This document shows, piece by piece, positions 24,143-34,160 of a stretch of 64,000 nt of DNA (positions within the stretch are counted from its first letter, which is position 1; the number at the start of each line of letters is the position of its first letter). The stretch is from the NCBI RefSeq assembly GCF_001905885.1, contig NZ_LIYH01000006.1, forward strand, positions 1-64,000, read 5' to 3'. A program made the translations under genes and the position numbers. Source of the stretch: Streptomyces sp. CB03234. GTDB taxonomy: Bacteria > Actinomycetota > Actinomycetes > Streptomycetales > Streptomycetaceae. Below the pieces are notes generated by a model, which saw only the letters and a program-made list of their open reading frames with translations, was not told the DNA's origin and did not search any database.

Positions 24143-25131
24143 CAGGCGTTCGCCCCCGAGTACTCCTTGCGGCGCGCGATGATCAGGCGGGCCGCGCCGT
24201 TGACCAGCAGGGTGAGGACGAAGAGCACCAGGCCGGAGGCGATCAGGGCGTCGCGCCCCAGCTCGTTGGCCTCGTCGAACTTCGCGGCGATGTTCTGGGC
24301 GAACGTACCGCCGCCGGGGTTGAGCAGGTGCAGCGAGATCACGAAGCTCGGGGAGAGGACCGTCGCGACGGCCATCGTCTCGCCGAGCGCGCGGCCGAGG
24401 CCCAGCATCGAGGCGGAGATGACGCCGGAGCGGCCGAAGGGCAGCACGGAGAGGCGGATGACCTCCCAGCGGGTCGCGCCGAGGGCCAGGGCGGCCTCCT
24501 CGTTCATGCGCGGCACCTGGAGGAAGACCTCGCGGCTGACGCTGGTCACGATCGGCAGGATCATGATCGCCAGCAGGATGCCGACGGTGAACAGCGAGCG
24601 GGCGACGCCGACCTCGGTCTTCTCGAAGATGTACGTCCAGCCCAGGAACTGGTCCAGCCAGAGGTTCAGGCCCTCCAGGTACGGGACCAGGAAGAGGGCG
24701 CCCCAGATGCCGTAGATGATCGACGGCACGGCGGCCAGCAGATCGACGACGTACGCGAGGGGCGCGGCCAGCTTGCGGGGCGCGTAGTGCGAGATGAACA
24801 GCGCGATGCCGACGGCGATCGGGACCGCGATCACCATCGCGATGATCGAGCTCACGATCGTGCCGAAGAGCAGGACCGCGATACCGAAGACGGGCGGGTT
24901 GCCGGCCGGGTTCCAGTCGAAGGTGGTGAGGAAGTTGCCTTCGTTCTCGGAGAGGGCGAGCGAGGCCCGGTAGGTGAGGAACACGGCGATCGACGCCATG
25001 ATCACCAGGAGCAGGATGCCCGAGCCGCGGGAGAGGCCGAGGAAGATCTTGTCGCCCGCGCGGCCGGTGGACGTGGATCCCGTCTTCCCGGCGACCGGCG
25101 GAGCCGGTGCGTTGTCAGTCGTTATAGCCAT
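24142..25131 (-). CDS. pstC: Phosphate ABC transporter permease PstC
   Basis: A 329-aa permease with six main helices. The EAA loop is MNEEAALALGATRWEVIRL and LGRALGETMAVATVL follows, the PstC signature. It pairs with PstA to form the phosphate channel. The stop overlaps the pstA start by ATGA; pstS lies 116 bp upstream. Confidence 0.95.
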   Translation of the reverse strand: MAITTDNAPAPPVAGKTGSTSTGRAGDKIFLGLSRGSGILLLVIMASIAVFLTYRASLALSENEGNFLTTFDWNPAGNPPVFGIAVLLFGTIVSSIIAMVIAVPIAVGIALFISHYAPRKLAAPLAYVVDLLAAVPSIIYGIWGALFLVPYLEGLNLWLDQFLGWTYIFEKTEVGVARSLFTVGILLAIMILPIVTSVSREVFLQVPRMNEEAALALGATRWEVIRLSVLPFGRSGVISASMLGLGRALGETMAVATVLSPSFVISLHLLNPGGGTFAQNIAAKFDEANELGRDALIASGLVLFVLTLLVNGAARLIIARRKEYSGANA

Positions 25132-25247
25132 GGTCTTTCCGGTCTGTGTGGGGGAAGTCCGCGGTGGCGGCTCCCCTGGCGGCGGTGCACCGGATGGGGT
25201 GGAGGCCGGCCCGGTCGTCGTGCCCCGGGCCGGCCGTGGTCGTCAGG

Positions 25248-26378
25248 TCAGGAGAGGCCGTTGACCGTCTCGCGGACCTTGGCGTTGATCTCGGCCGGGA
25301 TCGGCGCGTAGCCGGCCTCGGAGAGGACCTTCTGGCCCTCCTCGGAGGCGGTGTAGGTCAGGAAGGACTTGACCGTGCCGAGGGTCTCGGGCTTGTTGCC
25401 GGTGTCGCAGACGACCTCGTAGGTCACCAGGACGATCGGGTACGCGCCCTCCGCCTTGGTGGCGTAGTCCAGCTCGAGGGCCAGGTCCTTGCCGGTGCCC
25501 TTGACCTTGGCGGCGGCGATGGCCTTGGAGGCGTTCTCCGAGGTGGCCGCGACCGGGGCGGCGGCGCCGGTGTCGATCTGGACGGTCGGGATGTTCTGCG
25601 AGGTGGCGTAGCTCAGCTCGAAGTAGCCGATGGCGCCCTCGGCCTGCTTCACCTGGGCGGCGACGCCGGAGGAGCCGGACGCGGCCTGGCCACCGGGGGC
25701 CGGCCACTTCTTCTCGGCCTCGTACGGCCAGTCCGCCTTGGCGGCCTTGCCGAGGTACTTGCCGAGGTTCTGGGTGGTGCCGGAGTCCTCGGAGCGGTGG
25801 AAGGCCTGGATGGCGGTGCTCGGGAGCTTGGCGTTCGGGTTGAGCTTGGCGATCGCCGGGTCGTCCCACTTCTTGATCTTGTCGTTGAAGATCTTGGCGA
25901 TGGTGGGGGCGTCGAGGACCAGGTCCTTCACGCCGGGCACGTTGTAGCCGATGGCGATCGGGCCGCCGACCATGGGCAGGTTGATGCCCTGGCCGCTCTT
26001 GCAGATCTTCTTGGACTCGGCGACCTCCTCCGGCTTGAGCGCGGAGTCGGAGCCGGCGAAGCCGACGGTGCCCTGGTTGAAGGCGATGATGCCCTCACCG
26101 GAGGAGGAGGACTTGTAGTTGATCTCCACGCCCGGGCAGGCGGCCATGTAGTTCTTGACCCACAGGTCCATGGCGTTCTTCTGCGCGGAGGAGCCGGAGG
26201 CCAGGAGCTGGCCCTTGGCGTCGGCGCACTTGATGTTCGACGCGGCCCCGGTCTTCTTGCCGCCGGTGGAGGCGCCGGTGTTGTCGTCCGAACCACACGC
26301 CGTGAGGACCAGGGCGCCGGAGACGGCGAGGGCGCCGAGCGCGGTGGCGCGAAGCCCGTTCTTGCGCTGAAGCTTCAC
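25248..26378 (-). CDS. pstS: Phosphate-binding lipoprotein PstS
   Basis: A 376-aa secreted lipoprotein. The signal peptide ends in the lipobox LTAC. The phosphate-binding loops are evident: LLASGSSAQKNAMD, NYKSSSSGEGI, FAGSDSALK and HRSEDSGTTQNL. It captures phosphate for PstCAB. The GTG at 26378 (VKLQRKNG) carries the signal sequence and has AAGGA 10 nt upstream; a longer open frame reaches into the GC-rich leader but is not credible. A PHO box lies about 160 bp upstream. Confidence 0.96.
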   Translation of the reverse strand: MKLQRKNGLRATALGALAVSGALVLTACGSDDNTGASTGGKKTGAASNIKCADAKGQLLASGSSAQKNAMDLWVKNYMAACPGVEINYKSSSSGEGIIAFNQGTVGFAGSDSALKPEEVAESKKICKSGQGINLPMVGGPIAIGYNVPGVKDLVLDAPTIAKIFNDKIKKWDDPAIAKLNPNAKLPSTAIQAFHRSEDSGTTQNLGKYLGKAAKADWPYEAEKKWPAPGGQAASGSSGVAAQVKQAEGAIGYFELSYATSQNIPTVQIDTGAAAPVAATSENASKAIAAAKVKGTGKDLALELDYATKAEGAYPIVLVTYEVVCDTGNKPETLGTVKSFLTYTASEEGQKVLSEAGYAPIPAEINAKVRETVNGLS

Positions 26379-27182
26379 TTTCGGGTGTTCCTTCCAGGAG
26401 CCGCCGGTCCGGTGTGACGTTGTGCGGCGGCGTGTGTCGGGGAGTGGATGGTGGGCGGCGTGCTCTCTTGCGAGGGCACGTCGTTCACCGTGCACGGCCG
26501 AAATTAGGCAGAACAGGTGAAGTGGCCGACGGGGGAGAGTGAACGGCAGGTGAACCGTGACGGAAGCCGCGGTGAGGGGCGGTGCGGCCCATTGTGCCGG
26601 GGCGCCGCGGGTGGGGCCGGTGCCCCTTGCGCGGGGCGCGGCCGTGTGCACGCGGGCCGGCGGCCCCCGCGGTGCCCGGCGGCCCGCCGCCGTGGGCGGG
26701 GTCGTGCGGGGCGGTGCGCCGCTGCGGGCGGTGGTCGTGCGGGGCGGTGCGCCGCCGTGGGCGGGGTCGTGCGCCGGTGCGCGCGGGACGCCGGGCGGCA
26801 TCCGGACCACCCGAGCGGGGGGCGGGTACAGGGACGGAGGGTAGCCCGGAGGTGTGACACCGCGTGCCCCGTTGTGGGCCGCCTTCCCCGTCGGGTTCCG
26901 CCCGTGCCTCTCCCTGTTGTGGGCGGTCGTCCCGCGCCGGGTTCCAGCCGTACCTCCTCCCGGGGCGGTGCCCCTTCCCGGTGCGGGTCGGTGGCCTGCC
27001 GGGGGGCGGGGGGCGTGGCCCCTCCGGGCTCGTCTCTCCCCCAGAGGGGGCACCCCCACGAGGCCAGCGGCCTTGGGTGCCTCGGAACGGGAGCCCGGCC
27101 GGCGCCGCCAGCCTCTGCGGGGACGACCCTGCACGGCCCCACCCCTGGTCGGACGCCGGGTGCGGGGCTCCGTGGGTGGGGG
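26379..27182. other. Long GC-rich pstS leader and intergenic region with tandem repeats
   Basis: The 800 bp between pstS and the next minus-strand gene hold the PHO box and no gene that I can support. Further upstream is an array of three imperfect units of about 32 bp (26691-26775, containing GTCGTGCGGGGCGGTGCGCC). A 45-bp direct repeat beginning GTTGTGGGC lies at 26871-26915 and 26916-26961. The GTTGTGGGC-type repeat resembles dispersed intergenic sequences I recall from other Streptomyces genomes. Long open frames exist on both strands but have no start signals or recognisable domains. Confidence 0.6.
26535..26556 (-). promoter_or_regulatory. PHO box (PhoP operator) of pstSCAB
   Basis: On the minus strand two 11-bp direct-repeat units, GGTTCACCTGC and CGTTCACTCTC, match the Streptomyces PhoP consensus (GTTCACC repeats). 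Two further GTTCAC-like elements occur downstream (CTTCACC near 26515 and GTTCACC on the opposite strand near 26484). This should make pstS strongly inducible by phosphate limitation. Confidence 0.85.
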
Positions 27183-27983
27183 TCAGCCCTTCTGCTTCAG
27201 GGCGGTCAGCGTCTCGGTGGTGTCCTTGATGAGCCAGTCCTTGAGGTCCTTCTCGTCCGGCCGCTCGACCTTGCTGTCGGGGCCGCCGCCGTACCAGGTC
27301 CACTCCATCTCGAAGGTGAACCAGCCGGATCGCACGGCGAGCAGCATGCTGCCGACCGTGTCCTTTCCCTCCCCGCGGTATTCGGTCACCAGGAACGCCT
27401 CGTCGCCGAGGTTGTCGATGGGGGCCGGCTGGTAGCGGTACCGGGACTTGTCGGTCGTCTTGTCCCGGTACGCCCAGTACGACGACGCGAACTCGGCCGA
27501 CGGGTCGCCCGCCCTGTGCCACTCGGCCGACGTGCGGACGAACACGGTGTCGCCGTCCTTCTCGGTGGCCTGCAGGTCCTTGAGGTCCCGGTGGCAGTAG
27601 CTCTGGTCGAGGCCCTCCTGCTGGGAGGTGTAGCGCGAGTCGGCCCCCGCGAGGCTGTAGCGCCCCCGGAAGGCGTTGAGCGGGGCGGCCCCGCACAGGT
27701 TCGCCTCGTACGCGTACCCGCCGAAGTCGGGCTTCGCGGGAGCGGCGGCGTCCTCCCTGTCGAAGACGCCCGTCACGAAGAGCGTCGTCGCCCACACCGC
27801 GGAGGCGACCACCGCGCCGGTGACGGTGAGCAGCCAGCCCGGTATCCGCCTCCCTCCGGTCCCTCCGGTCCCTCCGGGCGCCGGGAACGGCTGCTGGAGG
27901 TACGGGTTGGGTGCCGGAGTGCCGTACTGCTGCCGATAGACGGGCTGTTGGTACGGATTGGGCTGCTGAGCGGGCGTCGACAT
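27183..27983 (-). CDS. Hypothetical membrane-anchored secreted protein
   Basis: A 266-aa protein: a Pro/Gln/Tyr-rich cytoplasmic tail, one membrane helix (about 48-70, IPGWLLTVTGAVVASAVWAT) and an extracytoplasmic domain of about 190 residues with two cysteines that could pair (NLCGAAPL and QSYCHRDL). The PNPYQQP-type tail is common in actinomycete envelope proteins. No family recognised. The ATG at 27983 has no good Shine-Dalgarno. It lies 23 bp after the NUDIX gene stop and may be co-transcribed with ppk-CHAD-NUDIX. Confidence 0.7.
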   Translation of the reverse strand: MSTPAQQPNPYQQPVYRQQYGTPAPNPYLQQPFPAPGGTGGTGGRRIPGWLLTVTGAVVASAVWATTLFVTGVFDREDAAAPAKPDFGGYAYEANLCGAAPLNAFRGRYSLAGADSRYTSQQEGLDQSYCHRDLKDLQATEKDGDTVFVRTSAEWHRAGDPSAEFASSYWAYRDKTTDKSRYRYQPAPIDNLGDEAFLVTEYRGEGKDTVGSMLLAVRSGWFTFEMEWTWYGGGPDSKVERPDEKDLKDWLIKDTTETLTALKQKG

Positions 27984-28006
27984 GATCAGCAATGTATCCG
28001 GGCGGC

Positions 28007-28410
28007 TCAGCCCGGTACGCCGAGCGCCGCCAGGAGCGCCGGGACCAGGGGGCGGTCCTGGTGGTGGGACAGCCGGGTCAGGGCCGCCGGGGGCGGGAGC
28101 CACAGCAGGCGGTCCACTTCCCGGGTGGGGACGAACGTGCCGCCCGTCGCCTCGGCCTCCCAGTAGGTGACCTGCTTCGTACGGCCGTCGGCCATGAGGT
28201 AGCGGACCGTCGGGAGGCGGGCGCCCGGGCGGCAATGGTGGCCGGTCTCCTCGAGGACCTCGCGTACGGCCGTGGCCGGCAGGTCCTCGCCGCGCTTGGG
28301 CTTGCCCTTGGGGAAGGACCAGTCGTCGTACTTGGGACGGTGGACCAGGCACAGCTCCAGGCCGCCGGGCGCCCGCCGCCACAGGACGCAGCCGGCCGCC
28401 GGGACCACGG

Positions 28411-28414
<4 letters not shown>
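28007..28414 (-). CDS. NUDIX hydrolase (MutT/Ndx-like)
   Basis: A 135-aa protein. The Nudix box is complete: GKPKRGEDLPATAVREVLEE followed by TGH (Gx5Ex7REUxEExGU). VHRPKYDDWSFPKGK just before is typical of actinobacterial MutT/diadenosine-polyphosphate hydrolases. It likely hydrolyses nucleoside di- or polyphosphates. The GTG overlaps the CHAD gene stop (GTGA), linking it with polyphosphate metabolism genes. Confidence 0.9.
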
Positions 28415-29350
<936 letters not shown>

Positions 29351-29364
<14 letters not shown>

Positions 29365-31576
29365 GTCGGCGCCTCCGCGCGTCGATCAGCATCTCCTGGA
29401 CGTGCCGCAGCGGCTGGCCGTCGTGGTCCGTCGCGTGCCGCGTCCAGTCCCCGTCCGGTCCGAGGTGCCAGGACGAGGTGGTGTCGGCCATGCCGGTGTC
29501 CAGCAGCCGGTTGAGGGCGGCGCGGTGGGCCGGGTCGGAGACCCGTACCAGGGCCTCTATGCGGCGGTCGAGGTTACGGTGCATCATGTCGGCGCTGCCG
29601 AACCACACTTCGGGCTCGCCGCCGTTCCCGAACGCGAAGATGCGGGAGTGTTCCAGGAACCGTCCGAGGATGGAGCGGACCCGCACGTTCTCCGACAGGC
29701 CGGGCACTCCCGGGCGGATGGCGCAGATGCCGCGTACCCAGATGTCCACCGGTACGCCGGCCTGCGAGGCGCGGTAGCAGGCGTCGATGACGGCCTCGTC
29801 GACCATCGAGTTGACCTTGATGCGGACGTAGGCGGGCCGCCCGGCGCGGTGGTGGACGATCTCCTTGTTGATCCGCGAGATCAGGCCGTCGCGCAGTGAC
29901 TTGGGGGCGACGAGGAGGCGGCGGTAGGTCTCCCGGCGCGAGTAGCCGGACAGCCGGTTGAACAGGTCGGACAGGTCCGCGCCGACCTGCGGGTCGGCGG
30001 TCAGCAGGCCGAGGTCCTCGTACAGCCGGGCGGTCTTGGGGTGGTAGTTGCCGGTGCCGACGTGGCTGTAGCGGCGCAGCGTGTCGCCCTCCTGGCGGAC
30101 GACGAGCGACAGCTTGCAGTGGGTCTTGAGGCCGACCAATCCGTACACGACGTGGCAGCCCGCCTCCTCCAGCTTGCGGGCCCACTTGATGTTGGCCTGC
30201 TCGTCGAAGCGGGCCTTGATCTCGACGAGGACGAGGACCTGCTTGCCGGACTCGGCCGCGTCGATGAGGGCGTCGACTATGGGGGAGTCGCCGGAGGTGC
30301 GGTACAGGGTCTGCTTGATCGCCAGGACGTCGGGGTCGCCGGCGGCCTGCTCCAGGAAGGCCTGCACGGAGGTGGAGAAGGAGTCGTACGGGTGGTGCAG
30401 CAGCACGTCCCGTTCGCGCAGCGCGGCGAAGATGTCGGGCGCGGACGCCGACTCGACCTCGGCCAGGTCGCGGTGCGTCCCGGCGACGAACTTCGGGTAC
30501 TTCAGCTCGGGCCGGTCGAGGGCGGAGATGCCGAACAGGCCGGTCAGGTCCAGCGGGCCGGGCAGCGGGTAGACCTCGGCGTCGGAGACCTTCAGTTCGC
30601 GGACGAGGAGGTCGAGGACGTACGGGTCTATCGACTCCTCGACCTCCAGGCGCACCGGCGGCCCGAAGCGGCGCCGCATGAGCTCCTTCTCCAGCGCCTG
30701 GAGGAGGTTCTCGGCGTCGTCCTCCTCGACCTCCAGGTCCTCGTTGCGGGTCACCCGGAACATGTGGTGCGCCAGCACCTCCATGCCCGGGAACAGCTCC
30801 TCCAGGTGCGCGGCGATGACGTCCTCCAGCGGGACGTAGCGCTGCGGGGACGCTTCGAGGAACCGGGAGAGCAGCGGCGGGACCTTCACGCGTGCGAAGT
30901 GGCGGTGGCCGCTGACGGGGTTGCGGACGACGACGGCCAGGTTGAGGGAGAGGCCGGAGATGTACGGGAAGGGGTGGGCGGGGTCGACGGCGAGCGGGGT
31001 GAGGACGGGGAAGATCTGCTGGCGGAACAGGGTGAAGAGGCGGGCCTGCTCCTTCTCGGTCAGCTCGGGCCAGCGGATCAGGTGGATGCCCTCGTCGGCC
31101 AGGGCGGGGCAGATGTCCTGCTGGAAGCAGGCGGCGTGCCGGGCCATGAGCTCCCGCGACCGGGTCCAGATCAGGTCGAGGACCTCGCGGGGCTGGAGTC
31201 CGGACGCGGACCGGGTGGCGACGCCGGTGGCGATGCGGCGCTTGAGGCCGGCGACGCGGACCATGAAGAACTCGTCCAGGTTCGAGGCGAAGATCGCGAG
31301 GAAGTTCGCTCGCTCGAGGAGGGGGGTCGCCGGGTCCTCGGCGAGCTCCAGCACCCGTTCGTTGAACGCCAGCCAGCTGCGTTCGCGGTCCAGGAACCGG
31401 CCGGTCGGCAGCTCGGCGCCCGCGCCGTCCTCCTCGTAGGAGTCGAGATCGGCGTCGAGATCGGGCGCCAGGTCGGACACCGGGACGTGTGCCACGGTGT
31501 GCGGCCGGTGCGCGGCGATGGAGCCGACGGACGGCTGGGGGTGCGGGACCTGGACCTCGGCGGGCTGCTGGCTCAT
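29351..31576 (-). CDS. ppk: Polyphosphate kinase Ppk1
   Basis: A 741-aa protein. The N-domain has DRERSWLAFNERVLELAED. The catalytic core contains the conserved histidine loops (SHVGTGNYHPKTARLYEDLG with the phosphorylated His, and IKTHCK-type GLKTHCKLSLV) and the C-terminal HSRIFAFGNGGEP block. It makes polyphosphate reversibly from ATP. ATG at 31576 (MSQQPAEVQ) is preferred: GGAAG lies upstream, whereas the longer start at 31645 has none. I did not find a convincing PHO box upstream. Confidence 0.95.
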
Positions 31577-31692
31577 GGCACCATTCTTCCGCGCGATGGG
31601 CTGGTCAAGCGCGTCGGAGCGGGCCGCGGACACGGCGGGCTTCATTGAGTGAGCGTCGCAAGCGTGTCTGAATGGTCGGTAACGACGACATG

Positions 31693-31747
31693 ACGTCCCG
31701 GGGGCGGACGGCCAGACCCCCGTCCAGGCCGTCCGCCCCCGGGACGT
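31693..31747 (-). terminator. Terminator of the ABC transporter operon
   Basis: Perfect 21-bp arms (31693-31713 and 31727-31747) with a 13-nt loop, between the permease stop and ppk. No T run. A very strong GC-rich hairpin. Confidence 0.85.
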
Positions 31748-31811
31748 GCGGGTGCGTGCGCGGGCCGGTGCGCCGGGGCGGATTGGCGGGACCGGCGCGC
31801 GGCTGGGTGCC

Positions 31812-32792
31812 TTACGCGTGGTGGCGGCGCAGGACGCGGAACGCGGCGTACGTCGCGGCGGCGGCGAATGCGAGGACGATGCCCGCCTCCACGAGCTGGA
31901 TGGGCCAGAAATGCGAGGCCGGGTGGTAATCGAGGAAGTAGGTCACGTCTTGACGGTCGGCCCTGCACGGAGGGGGCGGCTGGGACGGTGGGCCGACGAA
32001 ACAGTGGTCCAGGCCGATGCGCTCGCCTGAGGGGGTGAGCATGCCTTCCTCGACGCGCCACGTCCGGGAGACCTTGACGGCGGGTGGCTCACCCAGGCCG
32101 GTCGCGGTCCTGATCGGCCACAGGTGCACGCGCGTCTGGGACAGGAGGAGCAGAACTCCACCGGTGAGCACGGCGGTCGCGCTCATCGCGAGCACGGTAC
32201 GGCGTACGAGCAGTCCGACGAGCGTGCCCAGCGCGAGCCCCATCACCGCACAGGCCGTGGGTATGACGCCGATCGAGGCGTACATCGTGGGCTCGTACCA
32301 GTAGGTGGGGAAGTCGTGGGCGGGCCCGGTCGACCATGACCAGGAGAAGAGCAGCGTCAACAGTGCCGTGCCCGCGATGACGACGCCCATGGGCACGGTG
32401 AGCTTGGCCGCGAGCCAGCGGGCGGGGCTGAGGGACTGGGTCCACGCCAGCTTGTACGTTCCGGTCTCCAGCTCCCGGGCGATCATGGGCCCGGCCACGA
32501 ACGCCCCCACGACGGCGGGCAGCGCCATCATGCCGAGCGCGGCGTACTCGATGAGGTGCCGGGCGCTCCAGATCGCGTCCGTGTAGTCGCGGGCCGGCTG
32601 GAAGCAGCGCTGCTCCGTGCTGCTGACGGTGCAGTCCACGGCTCGCAGGGCCTCCGCCGCGCTGTCCGCCCAGGCGCGGGAGGCGACCATCATCGCGGCG
32701 GCGGCCACGACCAGGCCCAGTACCGTCCACAGCGCCCGTCGGTGCTGGCGTACGACGACCCAGCGGGGACCCGTCAGAAGCTGCGCGCTCAC
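31812..32792 (-). CDS. ABC transporter permease (ABC-2 type)
   Basis: A 326-aa membrane protein with about six helices (for example VLGLVVAAAAMMVASRAW, GVVIAGTALLTLLFSW). A large extracytoplasmic loop (about 235-290) has two cysteines (DHCFVGPP and PPCRADRQ). The ARELETGTYKLAWTQSLSP segment is typical of ABC-2 exporter permeases. The GTG overlaps the ATPase stop (GTGA). The substrate is unknown; YtrA-controlled exporters often respond to cell-wall antibiotics. Confidence 0.82.
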   Translation of the reverse strand: MSAQLLTGPRWVVVRQHRRALWTVLGLVVAAAAMMVASRAWADSAAEALRAVDCTVSSTEQRCFQPARDYTDAIWSARHLIEYAALGMMALPAVVGAFVAGPMIARELETGTYKLAWTQSLSPARWLAAKLTVPMGVVIAGTALLTLLFSWSWSTGPAHDFPTYWYEPTMYASIGVIPTACAVMGLALGTLVGLLVRRTVLAMSATAVLTGGVLLLLSQTRVHLWPIRTATGLGEPPAVKVSRTWRVEEGMLTPSGERIGLDHCFVGPPSQPPPPCRADRQDVTYFLDYHPASHFWPIQLVEAGIVLAFAAAATYAAFRVLRRHHA

Positions 32793-33682
32793 GCCGCCAC
32801 CGCCCCGTCCGTGTCGACGGCCGCGCTCGGGGTGAGGAGCGGTGGGGCGTCCGGGGAGCGGAGATGGGCGAGCAACAGGTCCTCCAGGGACGGTTCCGTG
32901 GTGTGCCAGGGCGTGGGGGCGACGGGGCCGTCGTGGCGGACGAGCGCGGTGAGCTGGCGGCCCGTGACGCGGGACTCCACGACCGTGTGCGGGGCCAGGT
33001 CGGCGACGGGGCCGGTGACCAGGGTGTGGGCGGTGAGGATGTCGTCGATGCTGCCGCCGAGGCGGATACGGCCGTCGTCGACGAGCAGCAGGAAGTCGCA
33101 GGCGCCCTCCAGTTCGCTGAGGATGTGCGACGACATCACGACGGTCGTGCCGCGCTCGGCCGCGTCCGCCATGAGGGTGCCCATCAGCTGGTGGCGGGCG
33201 AGCGGGTCGAGGTCGGCCATCGGCTCGTCGAGCAGGAGCAGTTCGGGGCGCTTGCCGAGCGCCAGGGCGAGCGCGACGCGGGTGCGCTGGCCGCCCGAGA
33301 GGGTGCGGACGCGGGCGGCAGGGTCGAGCGGGCCGACGATCCGTTCGGCGACCTCGGCGTCCCAGCGGCCGGGGTTGAGTTCGGCGCCCACGCGGAGGGT
33401 CTCGGCGACCGTGAGCTGCGGGTACAGCGGCTTGTCCTGGGCGACGTACGCCACGCGTTCCCGGGCGGACGCGGGGTCGGTGCCGAGGACGCGGACCGTG
33501 CCGGCAGTCGGCCGCATCAGGCCGGCGGCCAGGGCGAGGAGCGTGGACTTGCCGGCGCCGTTGGGGCCGACGAGCGCGCAGATACGGCCGGCCGGGAGCC
33601 GGAAGGCGCAGTCCTGGAGCGCGGGGCCGCGCCGCCGTCCGTAGCGTTTGGCGAGGCCGTGGGCCTCCAAGGCGCTGGTCAT
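32789..33682 (-). CDS. ABC transporter ATP-binding protein
   Basis: A 297-aa ABC ATPase with Walker A GPNGAGKST, Q-loop AYVAQDKPLY, signature LSGGQRTR, Walker B LLLLDEP and switch His SSHILSELEG. The C-terminal about 70 residues form a small accessory domain. The ATG overlaps the regulator stop (ATGA), so the three genes form a tightly coupled operon. Confidence 0.92.
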   Translation of the reverse strand: MTSALEAHGLAKRYGRRRGPALQDCAFRLPAGRICALVGPNGAGKSTLLALAAGLMRPTAGTVRVLGTDPASARERVAYVAQDKPLYPQLTVAETLRVGAELNPGRWDAEVAERIVGPLDPAARVRTLSGGQRTRVALALALGKRPELLLLDEPMADLDPLARHQLMGTLMADAAERGTTVVMSSHILSELEGACDFLLLVDDGRIRLGGSIDDILTAHTLVTGPVADLAPHTVVESRVTGRQLTALVRHDGPVAPTPWHTTEPSLEDLLLAHLRSPDAPPLLTPSAAVDTDGAVAA

Positions 33683-34065
33683 GAGTCGTCCCCCTCGTAG
33701 AGCTGTTCCAGTACGGAAGTGAAGAGCGCCGTCACGTCGTCCCGCTCCAGCCCGGCCGCACGGGCGCGGGCGGCCCAGTCGGCGAGTTCGCCGCGCAGGG
33801 GGGAGTCGGCCGGGGCGCTGCCCAGGGTCTTCCGTACGAAGGTGCCGAGGCCGCGGCGGGCCTCGACGAGGCCCTCCCGTTCCAGTTCCCGGTAGGCCTT
33901 GAGCACCGTGTTCGGGTTGATGGCGGTGGCTTCGACGACCTCGCGTGCCGTGGGCAGCCGGTCTCCGGGTTCCAGCAGGCCGAGGCGGAGGGCCTGTTTG
34001 GTCTGCTGGACGATCTGGAGGTAGGTGGCGACGCCGCTGCGCCGGTCGATGCGGTACTCGACCAC
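33679..34065 (-). CDS. GntR family regulator, YtrA subfamily
   Basis: About 128 aa. The winged HTH is YLQIVQQTKQALRLGLLEPG then DRLPTAREVVEATAINPNTV and LKAYRELEREGLVEARRGLG. The short C-terminal tail defines the YtrA type. The GTG at 34065 (VEYRIDRRSG) matches family length; a further GTG at 34086 would place the start inside the operator hairpin. It probably represses its own ABC transporter operon. Confidence 0.9.
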   Translation of the reverse strand: MVEYRIDRRSGVATYLQIVQQTKQALRLGLLEPGDRLPTAREVVEATAINPNTVLKAYRELEREGLVEARRGLGTFVRKTLGSAPADSPLRGELADWAARARAAGLERDDVTALFTSVLEQLYEGDDS

Positions 34066-34069
34066 GTCC

Positions 34070-34113
34070 TTGCACCACCCTTTCACTAATCAAGTAGTGA
34101 AAGGGTGGTGCAA
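34070..34113. promoter_or_regulatory. YtrA-type operator palindrome
   Basis: Perfect 19-bp inverted repeat arms (34070-34088 and 34095-34113) with a 6-nt ATCAAG spacer, immediately upstream of and abutting the regulator start. The AT-containing core is CTTTCACTA/TAGTGAAAG. It is long enough to act both as operator and as an RNA hairpin covering the ribosome-binding site. Confidence 0.85.
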
Positions 34114-34117
34114 GAGA

Positions 34118-34141
34118 GGGCGAGGTGTCAACACCTCGCCC
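34118..34141 (-). terminator. Hairpin after mshD
   Basis: GGGCGAGGTGT / ACACCTCGCCC arms (11 bp) with a 2-nt gap, 19 bp beyond the mshD stop. Probable terminator preceding the regulator operon. Confidence 0.6.
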
Positions 34142-34160
34142 GTCTCTCAGAACACTCGCG

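Noticed and set aside
31577..31692. PHO box upstream of ppk
   Set aside because: No GTTCACC-like tandem units are visible; expected from recalled S. lividans work but not supported here.
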